DNA of 64,000 nucleotides from Alteromonadaceae bacterium (GTDB lineage: Bacteria > Pseudomonadota > Gammaproteobacteria > Enterobacterales > Alteromonadaceae), in assembly GCA_014872785.1 (NCBI GenBank), contig WKFJ01000004.1, positions 62,001 to 126,000 on the forward strand, given 5' to 3'. Positions 55,449 through 63,229 of this stretch are shown piece after piece (the first letter of the stretch is position 1; every line of letters begins with the position of its first letter). The notes beneath the pieces were generated by a model. It searched no databases, had not been told where the DNA came from, and saw only the letters and a program-made list of their open reading frames with translations. Both the position numbers and the translations under genes were made by a program.

Positions 55449-56618
55449 TTATTTCGTGAGCAAGGTCGCCATTGCTTTATTAAACACTGCTAGCCAACGT
55501 TTGCTGTACTGTCCTTCAGGCAAGTTGTTCATTTCGATAACTGCGCGCTTCTTGGGACGCTTTCTGTGAGTGTCGTGCGCACGATAGTGGGTCAGCGCAT
55601 CAAAGGTGTCTAGGATCGCCAGTAACTTGGCTCCTTCACAAATATCCGATTCTTCAAGTCCCAAAGGATAGCCTGAGCCATCGCAGCGCTCGTGGTGTTG
55701 CATTACAATCTTGCGCGCCTCGTTCCACTGATCTAAATGCTCAAGTAAGCGCGAGCTCTTATAAACGTGAGAACGCAACAAATTGAATTCCGCGATTTCC
55801 AATCTATCGCGTTTGTGCAGGACTGACAGTGGCATGAACGCCATGCCAAAATCGTGTACGTAACAGGCCACCAACAATTGTTCGGTATCTATCGGTTCGC
55901 CTTCCATTTTGTTCATCAGCATCGCCATTTTTGCGATGCGATCACCACGACCCGCCCAATACATTGAGCGCGCTTCAATGGGCTCCATCAGCGCTCTAAA
56001 AAATATGATGTCGGTTTGCTTTTCCTTGCTCATTTCGTTGGTCACACCAACGTTGGCAAGCGGCACCGCTACCTCATTGGTAGGCGTAACGGGTTCGTCG
56101 ACGACGTCCAACTCAGGCATCGTCTCTTCATTGACTTCGGGACGTGCATCCAGTGTTGGGTCTAATAATAAGACAGTTTCGGCCAGCAATTTTTCGTGCT
56201 GGGCTTGGTTATTAGGTTTAATGCGACTGATATGCTGCACTAACTGTTTGAACAACTGATCATCGTACTGTGCTTCACCTTGATTGATGCAGCTTTCCAC
56301 GAAAATCTTCACGCGATCCAAGGTCAATAAAACCAGATCACTCATGGTGCTGGTGTAACTGATGTTGCCGTTGCGCAAAAAGTCGAGTAAGTCTTCTACG
56401 TGCTGTAACAGGGGAATCAAAGGTGAGAAATTCACCATTCCCAAGTCGCCTTTTATTGTGTGAATGGAACGAAACAGGGAGCGTTGTAATTCGTTGTCTT
56501 CTGGCTTTATCTCCAGTTCAATTAAGGTCTGTTCACTGGCTTCATAAAGCTCATTAATCTCTTCCAAGAGATCGTTCAAAATCTCTGAGTCTAAGTCTTC
56601 ATGTTTAAACGTTTGCAT
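55449..56618 (-). CDS. Hpt-HD-GYP fusion, probable c-di-GMP phosphodiesterase
   Basis: This 389-residue protein has an N-terminal histidine phosphotransfer domain (H53 in FRSIHTIKGDLGM) and a C-terminal HD domain with YVHDFGM, LRSHVYKSSRLL, HHERCDGSGYPLGL and LDTFDALTHYRA. The HHE and GYP parts are intact; the canonical HDIGK reads HDFGM here, so metal geometry may differ. HD-GYP proteins degrade c-di-GMP; the Hpt would receive phosphate from a hybrid kinase such as the one at 5023, though that is speculative. Divergent from plsC across the CCTACTCCC repeats. Confidence 0.82.
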   Translation of the reverse strand: MQTFKHEDLDSEILNDLLEEINELYEASEQTLIELEIKPEDNELQRSLFRSIHTIKGDLGMVNFSPLIPLLQHVEDLLDFLRNGNISYTSTMSDLVLLTLDRVKIFVESCINQGEAQYDDQLFKQLVQHISRIKPNNQAQHEKLLAETVLLLDPTLDARPEVNEETMPELDVVDEPVTPTNEVAVPLANVGVTNEMSKEKQTDIIFFRALMEPIEARSMYWAGRGDRIAKMAMLMNKMEGEPIDTEQLLVACYVHDFGMAFMPLSVLHKRDRLEIAEFNLLRSHVYKSSRLLEHLDQWNEARKIVMQHHERCDGSGYPLGLEESDICEGAKLLAILDTFDALTHYRAHDTHRKRPKKRAVIEMNNLPEGQYSKRWLAVFNKAMATLLTK

Positions 56619-56960
56619 GAATGGAATTGCCCTGTTTATTATCTATTGGTTGTTGGCGCTTAATAAGCCAAGACTAAAGGATGTAGCTTTATTGTCCCTA
56701 TGACTTAAATAGCGAATAAATCCAACAATGTGTTCTTGTAATTATGGATAAAGACTAGCGCGTTTTTAGCCATTTCACCACCTACTCCCCACTAAAGTTG
56801 TATCGCCTACTCCCTATTTTCCTTTAATGAATATTTTTCATGCAAAAAACAGGTAATTTATGAACAATCAAAGGGATATGCAATAAAACACAAGAGATCA
56901 GACAAGCTTATTGCATTTTACCCGTTATACTTGCGCGATTGTTATTCAAAGAGACCCCTA
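56619..56960. other. Divergent promoter region with direct repeats
   Basis: No gene. It holds two CCTACTCCC copies (56781-56789 and 56806-56814, 25 bases apart) midway between the HD-GYP and plsC-like genes, so both could be controlled from here. Confidence 0.4.
56781..56814. repeat. CCTACTCCC direct repeat
   Basis: CACCTACTCCCCA and CGCCTACTCCCTA share the nine-base core CCTACTCCC, 25 bases apart. Spacing of two and a half helical turns could suit a dimeric regulator; the protein is unknown. Confidence 0.4.
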
Positions 56961-57683
56961 GTGATCGCCCTAATCCGAATTCCTGCCATTTTTGTTTATT
57001 TCCTATTCGTTAACATTTGTTTGATTACGGTGTGCATTTTGCGTCCATTTCACCGAGACAATGTGTTAGTCGGTGGTAAACTATACGGGTCTATTTCACG
57101 CCTTCTGGGATTAAGGATCATTGTTAGAGGTCAGGAAAACCTGCCTGAGACATCAGGCGTCATTATCTGCAACCACCAGAACAGCTACGACCTCATCACG
57201 GTAAGTGGTGCTGTGCCCAACGGCACAGTCACCATTGGTAAAAAGAGTTTAATTTGGATCCCCGTATTTGGCTGGGTGTACTGGGTATCAGGCAACATTT
57301 TAATCAACCGCAAAAATGCCAGCAAAGCGTCGGATACGATTAAAGCGACCGTAAGTAAAATAAAGAAACGCAGATTGCGAATTTGGCTATTCCCTGAAGG
57401 GACGCGCAGTTATGGCAGAGGCTTATTGCCATTCAAGCTAGGGGCATTTCGCATCGCTCGCTCGGCAAACGAGCCGGTCATCACTTTTTGCGCCAGTGAA
57501 TTACACAACAAAATCAAGCTTAATCGCTGGAATAATGGTGTGTTGATTATTGAAATCGGCAAACCTGAAGTCGTCGACGACAGCAAAAGCCTTAAAGAGT
57601 GGAGCGAACATTTTCGTTCAGGTATGCAGCAGCGAATAGCGGAACTTAACGAAGAAGTTGCGCAATTAGAAAAAGCCCAATAA
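56961..57683 (+). CDS. 1-acyl-sn-glycerol-3-phosphate acyltransferase-like protein (PlsC family)
   Basis: I use GTG 56961, with AAAGAG upstream; the longer frame starts at TTG. The 240-residue protein has a hydrophobic N-terminus, the acyl-transfer motif NHQNSYD and the phosphate-binding FPEGTRSYGRG. It probably adds a fatty acyl chain to lysophosphatidic acid at the inner membrane. Many genomes carry several plsC homologues, so it need not be the main enzyme. Tail Glu/Lys-rich. Confidence 0.85.
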   Translation: MIALIRIPAIFVYFLFVNICLITVCILRPFHRDNVLVGGKLYGSISRLLGLRIIVRGQENLPETSGVIICNHQNSYDLITVSGAVPNGTVTIGKKSLIWIPVFGWVYWVSGNILINRKNASKASDTIKATVSKIKKRRLRIWLFPEGTRSYGRGLLPFKLGAFRIARSANEPVITFCASELHNKIKLNRWNNGVLIIEIGKPEVVDDSKSLKEWSEHFRSGMQQRIAELNEEVAQLEKAQ

Positions 57684-57752
57684 ATTAACGAGGATTTTGC
57701 TATCCTGTAAGCAAGCTACCCGCAAAGCATAACAATAACGGAGCATCATCCC

Positions 57753-58106
57753 ATGCCAGAACACAACACCTTGCAAGATTGGTATGAATTCAATCAGGAA
57801 ACGGTAGAAGCCCTGCTCAACGATGGTAGTCACCCAGAAAAAAAGCACACCATAGAACATCACTTTGCAAGTAAGAATTTCGATCATCTCGAGAAGGCCG
57901 CCGTGGACGCATTTAAGGCGGGTTTTGAAGTCACGGATGCAGAAGAATTTGTACTAGATGACGGTGGTGAACTGTTCAGTTTTGACGCCATTATCGAACG
58001 TCCACTAGATATAGAACAAATCAACAAAGACACTGATAAGTTGGTATCTATCGCAGAGAAACACAAAGTGTTTTACGATGGTTGGGGCACTTACTTCGTA
58101 GAATAA
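57753..58106 (+). CDS. rraB: RNase E regulator RraB
   Basis: This 117-residue acidic protein has the RraB hallmarks QDWYEFNQETVEALL at the start, VTDAEEF in the middle and VFYDGWGTYFVE at the end. RraB binds the RNase E scaffold region and modulates mRNA decay. GGAG is before the ATG. It ends 14 bases before the GTG of the next gene and overlaps its possible TTG start. Confidence 0.9.
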   Translation: MPEHNTLQDWYEFNQETVEALLNDGSHPEKKHTIEHHFASKNFDHLEKAAVDAFKAGFEVTDAEEFVLDDGGELFSFDAIIERPLDIEQINKDTDKLVSIAEKHKVFYDGWGTYFVE

Positions 58107-58120
58107 CCGAGCGTTTTTTC

Positions 58121-59350
58121 GTGCTAAATCGCATCTGGCTTTCGTTTTTCTTTATTGCAGCTATCGCGTCTGCCTACCAATGGTTGCTGCTTGGCAACCA
58201 CGCCATCTTTTCCCAGCTTATCGACTCCCTGTTTAACATGTCTAAATTAACTGTGGAGTTAGCTATAGGACTGGTTGGTGCACTGAGTTTATGGTTGGGT
58301 ATTTTTAAAATTGCCGAGCACAACGGCTGGATTGAACGTTTGGCTAGGCTGCTCACGCCTCTGTTTCAAAGGCTAATGCCGGACGTACCTAAAAACCACC
58401 CTGCTATTGGCTCTATTACCATGAACTTGTCGGCCAACGCATTGGGCTTGGACAATGCCGCCACACCGCTTGGCATCAAAGCCATGCAAGATTTACAAAC
58501 CATCAATCCAAAACCAGACACCGCCAGCAACGCTCAAATACTCTTTCTGGTACTGAACACCTCATCTGTGACACTGTTTCCAGTGTTTGTTTTTGTTTAC
58601 CGTGCCCAGCAAGGCGCCGCCAGTCCTACAGACGTGTTTTTACCTATTCTAATTACCACATCATGCTCTTCAATCGCGGGGCTGATAGCCGTTGCCATGG
58701 TGCAAAAAATTAATCTACTACACAAAACTGTGTTGCTTTATGGCGCCGTATTCTTCTCGGTGATCGCGGCCTTGTTGGTTTATTTCGTTACTTTGCCAGC
58801 TAGCCTAGTAGGTGAGCAATCAGCACTGTTAGCCAACTTGCTTATTTTCAGTTTTATCATCGGCGTATTCGCCAGTGCTCACCGACAAAAACTCAATGCT
58901 TACGACTTATTTATTGAAGGTGCTAAAGAAGGCTTTGAGCAAGCTATTAGACTCATCCCCTATTTACTCGCCATGCTCGTGGCAATTGGCGTGCTGCGCG
59001 CTAGTGGCGCGATCCAGTTGTTAGTCGATGGCATCGCGTGGATTTTTGCCAGCATGGGATTTGCCACTACCTTTGTCGACGCATTACCCACTGCGCTAAT
59101 GAAGCCTCTGTCAGGTTCAGGGGCTCGTGCCATGATGGTAGAAACGATGCAAGTGCATGGCGCTGATTCTTTTGCCGGGCGGCTATCGGGCATTTTTCAA
59201 GGCTCTACTGAAACGACCTTTTACGTTTTAGCGGTTTACTTTGGTGTAGTTGGCATTAAACATAGTCGTCACGCAATACCTTGTGCCTTAGTGGCTGATG
59301 GTACTGCAATTGTGGTGGGTACTATTGAGGCGTATCAGTTTTTTGGTTAG
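58121..59350 (+). CDS. SpmA/SpmB-like nucleoside-recognition-domain membrane protein
   Basis: I favour GTG 58121; a TTG at 58082 would add 13 residues and overlap rraB. The 409-residue protein has about ten membrane helices and two Gate (nucleoside recognition) domains, with AIGSITMNLSANALGLDNAATPLG and a second DALPTALMKPLSGSGARAMM half. These correspond to SpmA and SpmB joined in one chain. SpmAB helps spore core dehydration in Bacillus; in non-sporulating gammaproteobacteria the role is unknown, perhaps small-solute transport. Confidence 0.82.
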   Translation: MLNRIWLSFFFIAAIASAYQWLLLGNHAIFSQLIDSLFNMSKLTVELAIGLVGALSLWLGIFKIAEHNGWIERLARLLTPLFQRLMPDVPKNHPAIGSITMNLSANALGLDNAATPLGIKAMQDLQTINPKPDTASNAQILFLVLNTSSVTLFPVFVFVYRAQQGAASPTDVFLPILITTSCSSIAGLIAVAMVQKINLLHKTVLLYGAVFFSVIAALLVYFVTLPASLVGEQSALLANLLIFSFIIGVFASAHRQKLNAYDLFIEGAKEGFEQAIRLIPYLLAMLVAIGVLRASGAIQLLVDGIAWIFASMGFATTFVDALPTALMKPLSGSGARAMMVETMQVHGADSFAGRLSGIFQGSTETTFYVLAVYFGVVGIKHSRHAIPCALVADGTAIVVGTIEAYQFFG

Positions 59351-59385
59351 TGCTCCCTTTCAACGTTAACGATAAGAGTATCTGC

Positions 59386-60222
59386 ATGAATAGACTATTG
59401 CAGCTTGGCATTTTTGGGTGCTTGTGGACACTGTCGCAAATAGTGTCGGCAAACGACAAACCCGCTACCGCAGCAGACAATGTTATTGTATTAGAAGCAC
59501 CATTCACCATAAGCGCGTTGCAAAGACAGCGCACAGTACGTTTGTATTTACCGCCCAATTACGCGAGCAGCGCCAAAGCTTACCCCGTTTTATACATGCA
59601 CGATGCTCAAAACCTTTTTGACACTGCCACCAGCTATGCGGGTGAGTGGAATATCGATGAGTCACTTAATCATTTGTCAAAAACCCTGGGCTTTGAACTC
59701 ATTGTAGTCGGTATAGATAATGGCGCTGAAAAGCGCATGAATGAACTGAGTCCATGGCCTAACGAACACTTTGGTAAAGCTGAAGGAGATGCTTACCTAG
59801 ACTTCATCGTCAATACTATAAAACCCTACATTGACCAACACTATCGCACCTTAACCGATACCCAAAATACCGCTATTTTTGGTTCTTCAATGGGTGGGCT
59901 AATTTCACACTATGCAATCCACCGGTACCCACACGTCTTTGGCAAGGCCGGGATTTTCTCGCCTTCTTACTGGTATTCAGAAAGTGTTTATCAGTACACC
60001 CTCGCCAATCCGCTGTCTAGCCAACACAGGTTATACATTAACGTTGGACTGAACGAAGGTGTTGGCATGGTGCAACCGCTGCAAAGTATGGTGGCATTGC
60101 TACGCAAGCAAGATTCAGTCAGCTTTTTTGCTAATGTGGAGCCAGAGGGAGACCACAATGAAGCCTCTTGGCGGCGCCAGTTTCCCAAGGCGATTTTATG
60201 GCTTTTCCAATATACTCCTTGA
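59386..60222 (+). CDS. Exported esterase (alpha/beta-hydrolase, Fes/esterase-D-like)
   Basis: ATG 59386 gives a signal peptide (ending near QIVSAND); the frame starts 36 bases earlier. The 278-residue enzyme has the nucleophile S168 in FGSSMGGLISHYAIH, an oxyanion-side motif PVLYMHDAQNLFD and a final histidine in PEGDHNEASWRRQF. It belongs to the putative esterase family (enterochelin esterase-like); homologues hydrolyse siderophore or acyl esters. A paralogous gene follows. Substrate unknown. Confidence 0.85.
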   Translation: MNRLLQLGIFGCLWTLSQIVSANDKPATAADNVIVLEAPFTISALQRQRTVRLYLPPNYASSAKAYPVLYMHDAQNLFDTATSYAGEWNIDESLNHLSKTLGFELIVVGIDNGAEKRMNELSPWPNEHFGKAEGDAYLDFIVNTIKPYIDQHYRTLTDTQNTAIFGSSMGGLISHYAIHRYPHVFGKAGIFSPSYWYSESVYQYTLANPLSSQHRLYINVGLNEGVGMVQPLQSMVALLRKQDSVSFFANVEPEGDHNEASWRRQFPKAILWLFQYTP

Positions 60223-60409
60223 AAAGTCCATCGAAATGCCCAACTCTTTAAGCTGAATTGAAATCCATTCGCGATTTAGCGCCAAGAGACACAACATCGA
60301 AAACATCACCACGATAAAGGCTGCTTCCACCGAAAACAGTACGGCAAGTTCACAAGTTGAAATCATCACACCCGATTTTACGATTTGGAGCTTAAACCGT
60401 TCTCGAACG

Positions 60410-61096
60410 GTGCGTATTTATCTGCCTCCAGGATACCATCAAAGCCAGCGTCATTACCCGGTGATATACATGCATGACGGGCAAAACCTGTTCGATGCAA
60501 GCACCTCGTTCTCCGGCGAATGGCGAGTGGATAAAACGTTGAATCATTTAGCCAACGAGACCCACTTCAAAGCGATTGTGGTGGGGATAGACCACGGCAA
60601 CAATGCACGAGTAAATGAACTGAGTCCTTGGTCACATGAGGATTATGGTTCCGCCGAAGGCGATGACTATCTGAATTTTATTGCCGACGAGCTACGCCCG
60701 AAAATCAATAGGCACTTTCGCACACTTCCAGAACGCCAAAATACCTGTGTTATTGGCAGCTCTATGGGCGGCCTAATGAGCCACTACGCCGTGCACAGAC
60801 GCAATGACGTATTTGCTAAGGCAGGCATATTGTCACCGTCTTATTGGTTTTCGCAGGAAGTGTTCAAATTTACATCAGACTGCCCTGCCTCACACGATAC
60901 CAAATTGTATTTTTTAATGGGGATGCAAGAGAGTGAAGCGATGGTCGAGGGCTTCCAGCGCATGGTGCACCAAATAGAGCACTCGACTCATCCACAACAC
61001 AACCTAAGTGTAAAAACGGTAGCCGACAGAGGTCACAGTGAGTCATTCTGGGCAGATGAGTTCGAGAGTGTTATTCGTTGGCTTTTCGACTTGTAG
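60410..61096 (+). CDS. Esterase paralog, start unresolved
   Basis: The 228-residue frame from GTG 60410 repeats the preceding esterase: VIYMHDGQNLFD, NELSPWSHEDYG and the nucleophile in VIGSSMGGLMSHYAVH, final His in RGHSESFW. Similarity continues upstream in the same frame (FTIWSLNRSRTV corresponds to FTISALQRQRTV), open back to 60257 after a TGA at 60254, with no ATG, GTG or TTG before 60410. No signal peptide is visible. Either the start is non-standard, the 5' end is damaged or sequence is missing. Tandem duplication is clear. Confidence 0.7.
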   Translation: MRIYLPPGYHQSQRHYPVIYMHDGQNLFDASTSFSGEWRVDKTLNHLANETHFKAIVVGIDHGNNARVNELSPWSHEDYGSAEGDDYLNFIADELRPKINRHFRTLPERQNTCVIGSSMGGLMSHYAVHRRNDVFAKAGILSPSYWFSQEVFKFTSDCPASHDTKLYFLMGMQESEAMVEGFQRMVHQIEHSTHPQHNLSVKTVADRGHSESFWADEFESVIRWLFDL

Positions 61097-61225
61097 TGGC
61101 CATTAATATTCAGCACTAAGCCACATTCGCAATCATTCACGAACATGACCTAGTGCTGTATTGTTATTGCGTGCACCAATAAACCCATAAAATAAGTGAC
61201 ACGCAAACAATTCTTTTATGCCACT

Positions 61226-61783
61226 TTAAAATTGATAAGCTAAACCAAACATCTGTCTGCTAATAGATCCAACATCCGTATCTGTGTAAGCGTAAGATAG
61301 TGACAAGCGCCAACTCTCAGATAACGCCACATCGACCGCTACTTTGGCAGTTATGTCAGTACCTTCGAAAATAATTTCGTCTTCGGGTCCTGGATTAAGA
61401 ATGAAGCCCTCTTGCTCTTTCACTTCCCAATCGTTAATCCCCACCATAGGTACTAGACTGATTGTATCATTCAGTGGCAATGCATAGCCCAGCATTAAGG
61501 ACGCCTGGTAAGTCGAATAATGGTCTAAACCGCTAAGTAGAAAATCATCGCTCATACTAGAAAAATTAAGGGCCGCAACCATATTGTTTGCCCAGCGATA
61601 CTGCACTTCCCAGCCAACCCCAAACCCGTCGTCATTGGGCAAATCTAGAATAGTGTCTTCAGCATCCACTTGCACATTACCAGTACCCAGTTCAATTCCC
61701 AGCCTAAAACCAGATTCCTCAGAAATAGCCGTTGGACTCAGTATAAGCAAGCTAATTAACGTTAAAATCTGTAACCTTTTCAT
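61226..61783 (-). CDS. Small outer-membrane beta-barrel protein
   Basis: This 185-residue protein has a signal peptide (LISLLILSPTAISEES), alternating beta-strand pattern (GFRLGIELGTGNVQ, GWEVQYRWANNMVAALNFS, GYALPLNDTISLVPMVGIN) and ends with ...GLAYQF, an aromatic C-terminus typical of outer-membrane barrels. About eight strands are likely, like OmpW/OmpX-size porins. It is divergent from the XRE-TPR gene. Ligand unknown. Confidence 0.75.
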   Translation of the reverse strand: MKRLQILTLISLLILSPTAISEESGFRLGIELGTGNVQVDAEDTILDLPNDDGFGVGWEVQYRWANNMVAALNFSSMSDDFLLSGLDHYSTYQASLMLGYALPLNDTISLVPMVGINDWEVKEQEGFILNPGPEDEIIFEGTDITAKVAVDVALSESWRLSLSYAYTDTDVGSISRQMFGLAYQF

Positions 61784-61963
61784 GTTTTACTTTCCTTTTA
61801 TTCCATTTTAAAGTGCGAACTTTCTTGCTCTAATTGTTCGTTTAAAGGTAAGCGCGAATTCTAAAACCGCTTTGGCTCATGCACAACGGACATTAGGGGA
61901 CATATTTGTAATAACTCAAGACAATACGCTCAACGGGCAAGATATAAAAAAGCCGAATGGTAA

Positions 61964-63073
61964 GTGAATACGTTGAAAACGGAAATTTTAAATCGCTCAC
62001 AGCTACAACAACTGATTACAGAACGAAACGTTAAACACTCTTGGCTAGCTTCTGTCATAGGCGTAAGCGAAAAAAGTCTGACACGTTGGATCAATGGCGC
62101 AACTCCGAGCGTTAAGGTCAATAACCTAAAAAAGCTTGCCGAGGCTTTGGATTGCGAGCTTGAGGCCTTAATCCTCTCTACAGAAGCAGAAACCTACTCC
62201 AGCGAAAAGAATCGCGACCTACTTGTTAACGAATTACACAACGATAGTTTGCTCTACAATCTGTTGATAAGTAGCAAGCTCAAACTCGCCATCAGTCTCA
62301 TTAAATCGACCTTTCACTCTGGTATGCCCAACGCAATTATGGCGAGCTTTTACACTAAATTAGGCTACGCTCATGTCATTCAAAGACAACAAAAAAGCGC
62401 CAAGAAGTTCTTTCTCAAAGCACAACAAAAAGCGTTCAATACAGGTAATCAAGAATTGCTTTTCTCAACTGGGCTTGGCTTGGCAATTACTTATTTGTTT
62501 GATTTTGACTTCGAAAAGTGTCGCACTACGCTCGATACCTGCGAGCAACTTATTGAGCATTCCGGTAAAGAAAAGGCGCATTTTCACAGTACCAATGCAT
62601 TGTATTACCTGAGTACGGGACAGCTTGAATGTGCCGTTAATAGCGCAGACGCTTGCATTCGCGAATGCTCACCGGACTCGCCCGCCATTGAAAAGCAATT
62701 ATTCTTATGTACCGGACTGCAACTGAAAGGTGCGGCGATCTTACCCTTAGGTGATGGCAACACTGCGCGTGATTTATGTCGCGAGTCTCTGCAGGTTGCT
62801 GAAATGTCGGGTTATTCTCGCTGTATCAACGTTGCCAAATCTTATTTAGCCGCAATAGAAGCCGCAAACGGTCAGATAGAGCTGGCGGAGGTGCTGTCCT
62901 CAGAAGCACTGCAATCCACGTCTGATAACGATATATCGATTGCCAGTATTCTGTGTATTCATTTGTACGTGCAAATTAGAAATGGTTGCGAAGATAAACT
63001 ACTGGATTTACTCGAACAACTTGCAACGGTGACGCCTAAGAATTCGTTACCGATGGCATATGCTCATTATTAG
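61964..63073 (+). CDS. XRE-HTH/TPR regulator, truncated by an amber stop
   Basis: The 369-residue product has an N-terminal helix-turn-helix (ASVIGVSEKSLTRWINGAT) followed by helical TPR-like repeats (GLGLAITYLFDFDFEKCRTTL, KSYLAAIEAANGQIELAEVL). GTG start, weak ribosome site. At 63071-63073 an amber TAG interrupts; in the same frame coding-like sequence continues to TAA at 63197-63199 with LYRAMRDKADTFAAETHFKE, a TPR helix pair. So the gene was probably about 411 codons. Peptide- or quorum-sensing Rgg/PlcR-type regulators share this architecture. Confidence 0.78.
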   Translation: MNTLKTEILNRSQLQQLITERNVKHSWLASVIGVSEKSLTRWINGATPSVKVNNLKKLAEALDCELEALILSTEAETYSSEKNRDLLVNELHNDSLLYNLLISSKLKLAISLIKSTFHSGMPNAIMASFYTKLGYAHVIQRQQKSAKKFFLKAQQKAFNTGNQELLFSTGLGLAITYLFDFDFEKCRTTLDTCEQLIEHSGKEKAHFHSTNALYYLSTGQLECAVNSADACIRECSPDSPAIEKQLFLCTGLQLKGAAILPLGDGNTARDLCRESLQVAEMSGYSRCINVAKSYLAAIEAANGQIELAEVLSSEALQSTSDNDISIASILCIHLYVQIRNGCEDKLLDLLEQLATVTPKNSLPMAYAHY

Positions 63074-63199
63074 CTCTATCGGGCAATGCGTGACAAGGCG
63101 GATACGTTTGCTGCTGAAACACACTTTAAAGAAGCCGAGTCCATTTTAACTTCACTTAATGCAAGCATTTGGCTGAAGCGTTTGCGTGCGACGCGGTAA
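63074..63199 (+). pseudogene. In-frame C-terminal remainder of the XRE-TPR gene after amber
   Basis: Continuous with the preceding CDS in frame 2. It encodes a final TPR-like hairpin (HFKEAESILTSLNASIWLKR) and ends TAA. Readthrough, sequencing error or recent mutation would each explain it. Confidence 0.55.
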
Positions 63200-63229
63200 C
63201 CCGCTATTTCATCTTGTTAGTGTTTGTCG

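Noticed and set aside
55909-56259. 116-codon plus-strand frame opposite the Hpt-HD-GYP gene
   Set aside because: Shadow of a verified coding frame; no ribosome site.
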